This document shows, in pieces, positions 43,401 to 52,599 of a stretch of 64,000 bases of DNA (position 1 is its first letter; the number at the start of each line of letters is the position of its first letter). A model generated the notes under the pieces. The model did no database searches. It had not been told where the DNA came from and worked only from the letters and a program-made list of their open reading frames with translations. Source of the DNA: Microbacterium laevaniformans. Lineage in GTDB: Bacteria; Actinomycetota; Actinomycetes; Actinomycetales; Microbacteriaceae. Where the stretch lies: contig NZ_JAFBCE010000001.1 in assembly GCF_016907555.1 (NCBI RefSeq), forward strand, positions 682,001-746,000, written 5' to 3'. The position numbers and the translations under genes are program-made.

Positions 43401-44344
43401 TCGTCTTTCACGACCCCGCGGAGGTGCCGGCCGGGTTCGGCCCCAGCGTCGTCGCGATCGGCAAGTTCGACGGCGTGCACTCCGGACATCGTGCGGTGAT
43501 CGACCGTGCGCGTGTCGCCGCGGAGGATGCCGGGGCGCGGGTGGTGGCCGTCACATTCGATCGCAACCCCTTGAGCCTGCTGCGCCCCAAACGGTGCCCG
43601 CAGCCCGTGTGCAGCCTCCCGCAGAAGCTCGACCTGCTCGCCGCCGCCGGGGTCGACGCCACCCTCGTGCTCCGCTTCGACGAGGCGCTGGCCTCTCTCG
43701 ATCCCCGTGCCTTCGTCGAGCATGTGCTCGTCGGCCTGGGAGTGGTCAACGTGATGGTCGGCGACGACTTCCGCTTCGGCAACGGGGGAGCGGGCGATCC
43801 CGACACCCTGGTGCGCCTGGGGGCGGAGTACGGCTTCCACGTCGATGTCGTCGGGGACGTGCAGGGCGGAGGCCGCCGTGTGTCGTCCACGTGGGTGCGG
43901 GATCTGCTCGCAGCGGGCGACGTCGAGGGCGCCGCGCGCCTGCTGGGACGTCCCCACGCGGTGCAGGGCGAGGTCGTGCACGGCCTCAAGCGCGGCCGCG
44001 AGCTCGGCTACCCGACCGCGAACCTGTCACCCGATGCACAGGGTTTCATCCCGGCCGATGGCGTGTATGCCGGGTGGCTCGTCGACCTCGGCACCGACGG
44101 TGCGACGGTGACGACCCGCTACCCGGCGGCGATCTCGGTGGGGACCAACCCGACGTTCGATGATGTTCCGACGCGCCAGGTCGAGGCGTACGTGCTGGAT
44201 GAGACGGGGCTCGACCTCTACGGGCATCGCGTGCAGATCCGGTTCACGAACCGCATCCGCGGCATGGTCGCCTTCGAGGGGATCGAGGCGCTCATCGCCC
44301 AGATGGACGACGACGTCACCCGGGTGCGTGCCGCGCTCGGCTGA
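43397..44344 (+). CDS. ribF: Bifunctional riboflavin kinase / FAD synthetase
   Basis: A 315-residue enzyme that phosphorylates riboflavin to FMN and adenylates FMN to FAD. The N-terminal adenylyltransferase has AIGKFDGVHSGHRAVI (about 20-35) and the NVMVGDDFRFGNGGAGD and VSSTWVRDLLAAGDV motifs; the C-terminal kinase domain (about 185-310) has GRELGYPTANL and AISVGTNPTF. GTG 43397 overlaps the stop of the membrane gene; translation from further upstream in that frame would be antisense-like and lacks homology. Convergent with deoC, 21 bases away. Confidence 0.95.
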   Translation: MIVFHDPAEVPAGFGPSVVAIGKFDGVHSGHRAVIDRARVAAEDAGARVVAVTFDRNPLSLLRPKRCPQPVCSLPQKLDLLAAAGVDATLVLRFDEALASLDPRAFVEHVLVGLGVVNVMVGDDFRFGNGGAGDPDTLVRLGAEYGFHVDVVGDVQGGGRRVSSTWVRDLLAAGDVEGAARLLGRPHAVQGEVVHGLKRGRELGYPTANLSPDAQGFIPADGVYAGWLVDLGTDGATVTTRYPAAISVGTNPTFDDVPTRQVEAYVLDETGLDLYGHRVQIRFTNRIRGMVAFEGIEALIAQMDDDVTRVRAALG

Positions 44345-44365
44345 GCCGCGCGCACCCGGGCGGGG

Positions 44366-45082
44366 TCAGTACGACGAGGTGTCGACGGCGCCCGACGCCT
44401 GCTCGCCGGCATCCACACGGCGCGCCTCGCCGAGGATGACGGCGCTGCCGCTGGTGCCGAGCCGGGTCGCCCCGGCGGCGAGCATCGCGAGGGCGTCGGC
44501 GTAGCTGCGCACCCCGCCGGAGGCCTTCACCTGCACGTCCGGGCCGACGCTGGAGCGCATGAGCTCGACATGGGGGACGGTCGCCCCGCCGCCGGCGAAG
44601 CCCGTGGAGGTCTTGACGAAGTCGGCGCCACCGGCTTCGGTCAGTCGGCTGCCGCGGGCGATCTGCTCGTCGTCCAGGAGTGAGGTCTCGAGGATGACCT
44701 TCGTCACCTTGCCGGCCGCGGCCGCGACCACCGCCTGGATGTCGGCGACGACGGCGTCGTCGAAGCCCGAGCGCAGGGCGCCGATGTTGATCACCATGTC
44801 GAACTCGACCGCACCGTCGGCGAGGGCCTGGCGGACCTCGGCGACCTTCGCGGCGCTGGAGGTGGTGCCGTGCGGAAAGCCGATGACGGTGCCGACGGTG
44901 ACGCCGGTGCCCGCCAGACGCTCGACGGCGTGCGCGATGTCGCTCGGGCGGACGCACACGCTGAACACGCGCCATTCGGCGGCGATGTCGAGTTCGGCGT
45001 CGACATCGGCGCGCGTCATTTCGGGCTTCAGGATGGCGTGATCGATCGTCGCGGCAAGGTCGCGTTCGGTGATGCTGAACAT
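44366..45082 (-). CDS. deoC: Deoxyribose-phosphate aldolase
   Basis: A 238-residue class-I aldolase that cleaves deoxyribose 5-phosphate to acetaldehyde and glyceraldehyde 3-phosphate. The Schiff-base lysine is in ADFVKTSTGF and the second catalytic lysine in VQVKASGGVR; the opening TIDHAILKPEMT and GFPHGTTSSAAKV are typical. The ATG at 45082 lies six bases past TAGGCT. The gene is alone on its strand, divergent from the copper operon. Confidence 0.95.
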   Translation of the reverse strand: MFSITERDLAATIDHAILKPEMTRADVDAELDIAAEWRVFSVCVRPSDIAHAVERLAGTGVTVGTVIGFPHGTTSSAAKVAEVRQALADGAVEFDMVINIGALRSGFDDAVVADIQAVVAAAAGKVTKVILETSLLDDEQIARGSRLTEAGGADFVKTSTGFAGGGATVPHVELMRSSVGPDVQVKASGGVRSYADALAMLAAGATRLGTSGSAVILGEARRVDAGEQASGAVDTSSY

Positions 45083-45088
45083 GTTCCC

Positions 45089-45094
45089 AGCCTA
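45089..45094 (-). promoter_or_regulatory. -10 box TAGGCT, leaderless promoter of deoC
   Basis: TAGGCT on the minus strand, six bases before ATG 45082. Confidence 0.6.
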
Positions 45095-45112
45095 CGCCAG
45101 CACTGTGCGGGA

Positions 45113-45129
45113 ATACCCCAGGGGGGTAT
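45113..45129. promoter_or_regulatory. CsoR-type copper operator
   Basis: ATACCCCAGGGGGGTAT is a perfect 7-bp inverted repeat (ATACCCC/GGGGTAT) around AGG, the classical CsoR box. It overlaps the TATCAT -10 (45127-45132) of the copZ operon, so Cu(I)-free CsoR would block transcription. No csoR gene is in the window. Confidence 0.82.
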
Positions 45130-45132
45130 CAT
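45127..45132 (+). promoter_or_regulatory. -10 box TATCAT of the copZ-copA operon
   Basis: TATCAT overlapping the CsoR box; expected start near 45139, giving a leader of about 45 bases. Confidence 0.5.
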
Positions 45133-45184
45133 GGTTGTCATCGACAGCCGACGCCGATCCGCGCCGTCGGCGAAAGGAGTTCCC

Positions 45185-45394
45185 ATGTCCACGCACACGT
45201 ACGCCGTCGAGGGGATGACCTGCGCCCACTGCGCCGGGGCGGTCACCCGTGAGGTCCGGAAGGTCGACGGCGTGACCGATGTCGCCGTCGACGTCACCGA
45301 GGGCACGCTCACCGTCACCGTCGAGGGCGCCGCGCCCGATGACGAGATCGCCGCCGCCGTCGACGAGGCCGGTTACGCCGTCGTCGCACGCTGA
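45185..45394 (+). CDS. copZ: Copper chaperone CopZ (heavy-metal-associated domain)
   Basis: A 69-residue single HMA-domain protein that carries Cu(I) to the export ATPase. The metal site is GMTCAHC (residues 10-16), followed by the ferredoxin-like fold (VTREVRKVDGVTDVAVDVTEGTLTVTVEG). ATG 45185 has AAAGGAG at the correct distance. It is the first gene after the CsoR box and precedes the split copA by 15 bases. Confidence 0.92.
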   Translation: MSTHTYAVEGMTCAHCAGAVTREVRKVDGVTDVAVDVTEGTLTVTVEGAAPDDEIAAAVDEAGYAVVAR

Positions 45395-45409
45395 CGCGAG
45401 GGGACGATC

Positions 45410-45762
45410 ATGGAGGCGATCACGTCGGACGCCGAGCCGCGGGCAGAGGCGGTGCTGGAGATCGAGGGCATGACCTGCGCGAGCTGTGTCGCGCGCGTCG
45501 AGAAACGGCTGGAGCGGATCGACGGCGTCTCGGCATCCGTGAATCTCGCGACCGAGTCCGCGCGGGTGGATTACCCGAGCGGTGTCGATGCCGCGGCTCT
45601 CATCGCCGCGGTGCGCGAGGCGGGGTATGACGCCCGCGTGCGCCAGCGCGGCGGGCACGCACACGAGGCGGTGCACGCCTCCGCGACGGGAGCGCACGAC
45701 GAGCACGGCTCGCAGGGGGGCATGTCCATGATGTGGAGGACCGGCCGGGCGCGACACCGCTG

Positions 45763-45763
<1 letters not shown>
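45410..45763 (+). CDS. Detached N-terminal HMA domain of CopA (117 residues)
   Basis: The first part of a CopA ATPase: an HMA domain (about 12-80) with metal site GMTCASC, then a His-rich linker ([21 protein letters not shown]). It ends at a TGA at 45761-45763 after a short out-of-frame run (WRTGRARHR). The adjacent frame continues as [17 protein letters not shown] into the first membrane helix, so one base appears to be missing near 45730 (ATGATG would read ATGGATG in a joined gene). The ATPase core has its own ATG overlapping this stop (TGATG), so the two may still be made as separate, coupled polypeptides. ATG 45410 follows GAGGGGA. Confidence 0.75.
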
Positions 45764-47709
<1,946 letters not shown>

Positions 47710-47745
47710 CCCGGCCGCCGCTCGCGGCGATGGGGGAGGGCGCGC

Positions 47746-47751
47746 TAGACT
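47746..47751 (+). promoter_or_regulatory. -10 box TAGACT upstream of the helicase leader
   Basis: TAGACT about 165 bases before the helicase ATG; implies a start near 47758 and a long 5' leader. Confidence 0.4.
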
Positions 47752-47757
47752 GAGGGG

Positions 47758-47915
47758 GAGGTCCGCGCCGTTCGTCGCCGCAGCTCGCAGAAGCGAGTAC
47801 CCGCAGCCGAAGGATACGCGCCTCGCCCTACCCCGCGGCGACCGCTGCGGAATGACTGACCGGTCATCCGACCGGACCCACGCCGGTCTTCCGGCGCTTC
47901 ACGCTCAGGAGGAGC
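47758..47915 (+). other. Hairpin-rich 5' leader of the SNF2 helicase gene
   Basis: About 158 bases of untranslated leader with several short perfect hairpins: CTCGC/GCGAG with an AGAA tetraloop (about 47784-47797), CCGGTC/GACCGG with ATCC loop (about 47862-47877) and CGCCGG/CCGGCG with TCTT loop (about 47881-47896), ending just before AGGAGG. No leader of this length is seen elsewhere in the window. Possible cis-regulatory RNA; not matched to a known class. Confidence 0.4.
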
Positions 47916-50093
47916 ATGCCGACCACGGCATCCACTGCCACCTCGTCACGCCGACGCGGCTCGTCCCATCGCGGCTCGTCCGCCCGTCGCGACGACGACG
48001 CCCCGCTGATCCCGATCCTCGCCCGCAAAGTGCGCGAGGTCGAGGCGAAGGCCCAGAAGGGCAAACTCGGTCCGACCAACCGTGTCAAGTTCCAGGTCAT
48101 CGCCTTCCTCGTCCGCGAGGAGCGCGCGCGCGTCAAGGCCGACGAGACCGTGCCCACCGCAGCGCGTGCCGAGCTGCTCAAGCGCCTCGACGGCGTTGCG
48201 ACGATCCTCGCCAAGACCGCGGCCCGCGACACCTCGCTGATCCAGCTGCTCGAGGTCGACCAGGCCACCTCGCCGGTCGCCAAGCGCATGCGCCGCGACT
48301 GGCTGCTCGAGTCGGGGGCGGAGCTGCCCGATGACGAGCTCATCATCACCGACGCCGCGCCCGCCGCTCAGGGGTGGGGACAGACTCCCGTCGTGCCCGC
48401 GGCGCTCGCCGAGCGCCAGGTCGTGCCGCCGCAGATCGAGGCGCGCCGTGAGGCGAACCCGTTCCTGGCTCCCGACGTGGCACTGCGCGCACCGGCATCC
48501 ACCGCCCGCCGCCGGCTGGACGGCTGGGAGCTGATGGGGCCGCTGTACAAGGCGTTCGAGATCGGGGCCGGCGGCGCGAGCGCCTCCATGGAGCTTCCGC
48601 CCGTTCCCGAGTTCGATCGGATCTCGCCCAAGGGGCTCGAGATCATGCCGCACCAGTCGCGCTTCCTGGAGGCCGTGCGCGCCGGTCACCGGTCGTTCCT
48701 GCTGGCCGACGAGCCGGGCCTCGGCAAGACCGCACAGTCGGTGCTGGCCGCCTCCGTCGCCGATGCGTATCCGCTGCTGGCGGTCGTGCCCAATGTCGTC
48801 AAGATGAACTGGGCGCGTGAGGTCGAGCGGTGGACGCCGCAGCGACGTGCGACCGTCATCCACGGCGACGGCGACACCGTCGACGCGTTCGCCGACGTCT
48901 TCATCGTCAATTACGAGGTGCTCGATCGGCACCTGTCCTGGCTCGGCTCGCTCGGCCTGAAGGGCATGGTCGTCGACGAGGCCCACTTCATCAAGAACCT
49001 CAGCTCGCAGCGTTCCCAGAACGTGCTCGCCCTGGGCGGGCGCATCCGCGAGCAGGTGCGCAACCCGCTGATGCTCGCCCTCACGGGAACGCCGCTGATC
49101 AACGACGTCGAGGACTTCGACGCGATCTGGCGCTTCCTCGGCTGGACCAACGGCGAGAAGCCGGGCCCCGAGCTCATGGAGAAGCTCGACGCGACGGGAT
49201 TCACGCCGGCGGACAAGGCTTTCTACCCCGAGGCGCGCGACGCCGTGATCTCGATGGGCATCGTCCGTCGCAAGAAGAAGGACGTCGCAGCCGACCTTCC
49301 CGACAAGCTCGTCGCCGACCTGCCGGTGGAGCTCGACGACGAGTTCGGACGCTCCATCCGCGAAGCCGAGCGTGAGCTCGGGTCGCGCCTGGCGGCCAAG
49401 TACCGCCGCATCATCGAAGCGCGCGGCGACAAGGTGCTCATCGGCGAGGTCGACGAGGACATCGTCCGCCTCGTCGCGCACGGCGAGCTCGAAGAGGCGA
49501 AGGCGTCGGCCTCCGGCGCGGACAACGTCTTCACGATGGTCCGCAAGATCGGTCAGGCCAAGGCGCACCTCGCCGCCGACTATGCCGTGCAGCTGCAGCG
49601 CTCGGTCGGCAAGGTGGTGTTCTTCGCGAAGCACATCGACGTGATGGATGCCGCAGAGGCGCACTTCGCGGCATCCGGCCTGCGGACGATCTCGATCCGC
49701 GGTGATCAGACGACGACCGCCCGCCAGCAGGCCATCGACGCCTTCAACACCGACCCCGGTGTGGCGATCGCCGTCTGTTCGCTGACGGCGGCCGGCGTCG
49801 GACTGAACATGCAGGCGGCATCCAACGTCGTTCTCGCCGAGCTCTCCTGGACCGCCGCCGAGCAGACCCAGGCGATCGATCGGGTGCACCGCATCGGTCA
49901 GGACGAGCCCGTCACGGCATGGCGGATCATCGCCGCGCACACGATCGACACGAAGATCGCGGAGCTGATCGACTCGAAGCAGGGGCTCGCCCAGCGCGCC
50001 CTGGACGGCGCCCAGCTGGACCCCACCTCGAGCGATTCCGTGCAGCTGTCGGCGCTCATGCACCTGCTGCGCCAGGCGCTCGGCGCCGCCTGA
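47916..50093 (+). CDS. SNF2/DEAD-like helicase (SMARCAL1-like)
   Basis: A 725-residue DNA-dependent ATPase. The SNF2 motor occupies about 235-705: Walker A DEPGLGKT (around 266-273), DEAHF (around 353), LTGTPLIND, and in the second lobe FFAKHIDVMDAAE, SLTAAGVGLNMQAA and motif VI QAIDRVHRIGQ (around 652). The N-terminal 230 residues are basic with no known domain. There is no HARP or nuclease module, yet motif spacing resembles the annealing-helicase branch (SMARCAL1/ZRANB3). The ATG has a perfect AGGAGG. Likely role: fork or recombination repair (inference). Confidence 0.87.
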   Translation: MPTTASTATSSRRRGSSHRGSSARRDDDAPLIPILARKVREVEAKAQKGKLGPTNRVKFQVIAFLVREERARVKADETVPTAARAELLKRLDGVATILAKTAARDTSLIQLLEVDQATSPVAKRMRRDWLLESGAELPDDELIITDAAPAAQGWGQTPVVPAALAERQVVPPQIEARREANPFLAPDVALRAPASTARRRLDGWELMGPLYKAFEIGAGGASASMELPPVPEFDRISPKGLEIMPHQSRFLEAVRAGHRSFLLADEPGLGKTAQSVLAASVADAYPLLAVVPNVVKMNWAREVERWTPQRRATVIHGDGDTVDAFADVFIVNYEVLDRHLSWLGSLGLKGMVVDEAHFIKNLSSQRSQNVLALGGRIREQVRNPLMLALTGTPLINDVEDFDAIWRFLGWTNGEKPGPELMEKLDATGFTPADKAFYPEARDAVISMGIVRRKKKDVAADLPDKLVADLPVELDDEFGRSIREAERELGSRLAAKYRRIIEARGDKVLIGEVDEDIVRLVAHGELEEAKASASGADNVFTMVRKIGQAKAHLAADYAVQLQRSVGKVVFFAKHIDVMDAAEAHFAASGLRTISIRGDQTTTARQQAIDAFNTDPGVAIAVCSLTAAGVGLNMQAASNVVLAELSWTAAEQTQAIDRVHRIGQDEPVTAWRIIAAHTIDTKIAELIDSKQGLAQRALDGAQLDPTSSDSVQLSALMHLLRQALGAA

Positions 50094-50106
50094 GGCGGGC
50101 CGGGAT

Positions 50107-50142
50107 TATCGACGGCGGATGCGGTGGCATCCGCCGTCGATA
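50107..50142 (+). terminator. Hairpin terminator after the SNF2 helicase gene
   Basis: Perfect 16-bp stem (50107-50122 with 50127-50142) and loop GGTG, 13 bases past the stop. Confidence 0.7.
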
Positions 50143-50205
50143 CGGCGATAGTGTCGAGGAGGCAGCGTCGCCGAATCACATCCCGAATCACCAAAGGATC
50201 TCCAC

Positions 50206-51234
50206 ATGAAGATCGGTATCCTCACCAGCGGCGGAGACTGCCCCGGACTGAACGCGGTCATCCGCGGTGTGGTCCTCAAGGGCACCACGAACTACAACAT
50301 CGAGTTCGTCGGCATCCGTGACGGCTGGCGTGGCGTCGTCGACGGCGACTTCTTCCCGCTGACCCGGCACGAGGTCAAGGGCCTCTCGAAGGTCGGCGGC
50401 ACGATTCTCGGCACGAGCCGCACCAACCCCTACGAGGGTCCCCGCGGCGGCGCGGAGAACATCGCGAAGACACTCTACGGCCACCACATCGACGGGATCA
50501 TCGCCATCGGTGGCGAGGGCACGCTCGCCGCGGCCAACCGGCTGTGGAACGACGGCATCAATGTCATGGGCGTGCCCAAGACGATCGACAACGACCTCCG
50601 CGCCACCGACTACTCGTTCGGCTTCGACACCGCCGTCAACATCGCCACCGACGCCATGGATCGCCTGCGCACCACCGGAGACTCGCACCAGCGCTGCATG
50701 GTCGCCGAGGTCATGGGTCGGCACGTGGGGTGGATCGCCCTGCACTCCGGCATCGCGGCCGGTGCGCACGTGATCTGCATCCCCGAGGTGCCCATGTCGA
50801 TCACCGAGATCGCCGCGCAGGTGCAGAAGGCGCATGACCGCGGTCGCGCGCCGCTCGTCGTCGTCTCGGAGGGCTTCACGCTCACGGGCATGGACGAAGC
50901 CTTCAGCGACAAGGGGCTCGACGCCTTCAACCGCCCTCGCCTGGGCGGCATCAGCGAGGTCCTGGCGCCCGAGATCGAGCGTCTGACCGGCATCGAGACG
51001 CGTGCGACCGTGCTCGGTCACATCCAGCGCGGCGGCTCGCCCTCCGGTTTCGACCGGGTGCTGGCGACGCGCCTGGGTCTGCATGCCGCAGACTCCGTCT
51101 ACGAGCAGGCCTGGGGCCAGATGGTCTCGCTGAAGGGCACCGACATCGTGCGGGTGCCGTTTGCGGAGGCTCTCGGTGAGCTGAACACGGTGCCGATCTA
51201 CCGCTACGAAGAGGCCGCCGCGCTCTTCGGCTGA
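50206..51234 (+). CDS. pfkA: 6-phosphofructokinase
   Basis: A 342-residue group-III phosphofructokinase of glycolysis. Motifs: ILTSGGDCPGLNAVIRGVV (5-23), the phosphoryl-donor loop AIGGEGTLAAANRL, the catalytic base in GVPKTIDNDL, and the fructose-6-phosphate site ATVLGHIQRGG. The Gly in GGEGT (rather than Asp) points to ATP rather than pyrophosphate as donor, as in Streptomyces enzymes; this residue rule is established for the family. ATG 50206 has AAAGGA upstream. It follows a terminator and stands alone. Confidence 0.95.
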   Translation: MKIGILTSGGDCPGLNAVIRGVVLKGTTNYNIEFVGIRDGWRGVVDGDFFPLTRHEVKGLSKVGGTILGTSRTNPYEGPRGGAENIAKTLYGHHIDGIIAIGGEGTLAAANRLWNDGINVMGVPKTIDNDLRATDYSFGFDTAVNIATDAMDRLRTTGDSHQRCMVAEVMGRHVGWIALHSGIAAGAHVICIPEVPMSITEIAAQVQKAHDRGRAPLVVVSEGFTLTGMDEAFSDKGLDAFNRPRLGGISEVLAPEIERLTGIETRATVLGHIQRGGSPSGFDRVLATRLGLHAADSVYEQAWGQMVSLKGTDIVRVPFAEALGELNTVPIYRYEEAAALFG

Positions 51235-51261
51235 GCCCGCCACCGGGACACCGCAGATTCC

Positions 51262-51356
51262 GTGTCCCACTTTTCGCTGGCGTTGTCCCACTTCCGCCGT
51301 GCCGTGTCCCGCTTTCTGCTGTGCAGGAGGCCACCGGACAGCAGGAAGTGGGACAC
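51262..51356. repeat. REP-like palindrome cluster upstream of the DUF559-type gene
   Basis: GTGTCCCAC (51262), TGTCCCAC (51284), GTGTCCCGC (51304) and the inverted GTGGGACAC (51348). The last two close a 19-bp stem: GTGTCCCGCTTTCTGCTGT (51304-51322) pairs with ACAGCAGGAAGTGGGACAC (51338-51356), both mismatches being G-U compatible. The same motif recurs at 52.43-52.56 kb on the far side of the gene. Confidence 0.7.
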
Positions 51357-51485
51357 GTCCTGCGAGGGTCACTCTCACTGACCACGCCCTACGCAGGTTC
51401 CTCCCCGGCCGCGTCGGGCTCCGAGGTTTCCACCGTTCGGTGCTCAGCCACCAGAGCATCGCTGCGCACGGGTGACGCTTGCGCG

Positions 51486-52400
51486 ATGACGACCTCGAGC
51501 GACCTGCCGCTGAGTCTGCCGGACGCGTTCACCGTCGCGCAGGCGCGAGATGCGGGCGTGAGCCCCGGGCGGCTGCGGGGACGCGATCTGTCGCGTCCCT
51601 TCCACGGCGTCCGCGCGCGAGCGGAGCCCACTCCTGGCTCGCTCGAGGCATCGTGTCGGGCGCTGCTGCCGAGGCTGCGCATCGGGCAGTTCTTCAGCCA
51701 CGAGACCGCCCTGTATCTTCTCGGAGTGCCTCAGCCGGAGTGGCCGTATGAGCCGACCATCCACGTGTCCACCCACCGTCCTGCGCGCGAACCCCGTACT
51801 CACGCCGTGGTGGGTCATCGGCTGCAGCTGCGAACGCCGGCCCAGACGACGGTGGGCGGGATGCCGGTCGAGCACCCGGCGCGTGCCTGGCGTCAAACGG
51901 GCACGCTCTGGCGGCTCGACGACCTCGTTGCCGCGGCAGATCACCTGATCTCAGGCCGGAGCCCGCTGGCGAGTGCGGCCGAGCTTCGCGGTGAGATCGA
52001 GGTGATGGGCGACGTGCGCGGCGGAATTCTCCGCAGGGCGCTGGCGCTCGCTCGCGGTGGCGTGCGCTCTCCTCGCGAAACGCGCTTGCGACTGCTGCTG
52101 AGTCGCGCGGGCCTGCCGGAGGCCGAGGTGGCCTGGAACCTGTTCGACGATCGGGGGACGTTCGTCGCGGAGCTCGATCTGGCCTTTCCCCGCTACCGTC
52201 TCGCGGTCGAGTACGACGGCCGCGTCCACGCTGACGATGCGCGTCAGTTCGCGCGCGACGCCGACCGGTGGGCGGCCATTCGCGGCCTGGGTTGGCAGCA
52301 CGAGCGCGTGCTGGCTCATCACCTCGTCGGCGATGGCCGGCTCGCGGTCGCGATGGTACGAGACGCCCTGCAGCGTGCGGGGTGGACGCCCGGGCGCTGA
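51486..52400 (+). CDS. AbiEi-like/DUF559-type putative nuclease protein
   Basis: A 304-residue protein. Residues about 10-110 resemble the winged-helix and cap region of AbiEi-like actinobacterial proteins (FTVAQARDAGVSPGRLRGRDLSRPFHGVR, FSHETALYLLGVP); residues about 210-300 have the DUF559/Vsr endonuclease pattern: RSPRETRLRLLLSRAGLP, FVAELDLAFPRYRLAVEYDGRVH, then DADRWAAIRGLGW. The E-x-D...E-Y-D-G set fits a PD-(D/E)xK nuclease core. Such proteins are numerous in Microbacteriaceae and are untested; one proposal is an antitoxin- or Vsr-like role. ATG 51486 lacks a strong ribosome-binding site; the frame opens earlier inside the repeat region. Flanked on both sides by GTGTCCCAC palindromes. 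Confidence 0.72.
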   Translation: MTTSSDLPLSLPDAFTVAQARDAGVSPGRLRGRDLSRPFHGVRARAEPTPGSLEASCRALLPRLRIGQFFSHETALYLLGVPQPEWPYEPTIHVSTHRPAREPRTHAVVGHRLQLRTPAQTTVGGMPVEHPARAWRQTGTLWRLDDLVAAADHLISGRSPLASAAELRGEIEVMGDVRGGILRRALALARGGVRSPRETRLRLLLSRAGLPEAEVAWNLFDDRGTFVAELDLAFPRYRLAVEYDGRVHADDARQFARDADRWAAIRGLGWQHERVLAHHLVGDGRLAVAMVRDALQRAGWTPGR

Positions 52401-52433
52401 CGCCGGGGCACAGAGGCGCGGCGCCGGAGCTGT

Positions 52434-52486
52434 GTGTCCCACATCCTGCTGCCTGGGAGCGCTGTCAAGCACAGATAGTGGGACAC
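52434..52486. repeat. REP-like palindrome downstream of the DUF559-type gene
   Basis: GTGTCCCAC at 52434-52442 faces GTGGGACAC at 52478-52486 across about 35 bases, with CCTGCTG following the first arm as in the upstream element. Confidence 0.65.
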
Positions 52487-52558
52487 GCCTCGGCATAAGT
52501 GGGACACGCCTCGGCATAAGTGGGACACGCCTCGGCATAAGTGGGACATGCCGCGGCG
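52477..52558. repeat. Tandem 21-bp repeat (three perfect units plus a partial fourth)
   Basis: Units start at 52477, 52498, 52519 and 52540, each beginning AGTGGGACAC and continuing GCCTCGGCAT; the fourth diverges after the tenth base. The unit contains the GTGGGACAC arm of the REP-like element. No spacers, so not CRISPR. Confidence 0.85.
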
Positions 52559-52599
52559 TGCGGGGGACAGGTCCGGGGGCAGGTACGGGGAGGGGGGAA

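Noticed and set aside
47852..48334. Plus-strand ORF starting in the helicase leader
   Set aside because: Overlaps the helicase in another frame, Arg/His-rich, no ribosome-binding site.
47946..50063. A 705-codon minus-strand frame opposite the SNF2 helicase
   Set aside because: Shadow frame; the plus-strand product has all SNF2 motifs.
52477..52558. Possible CRISPR array
   Set aside because: Units are directly adjacent with no spacers and there are no cas genes.
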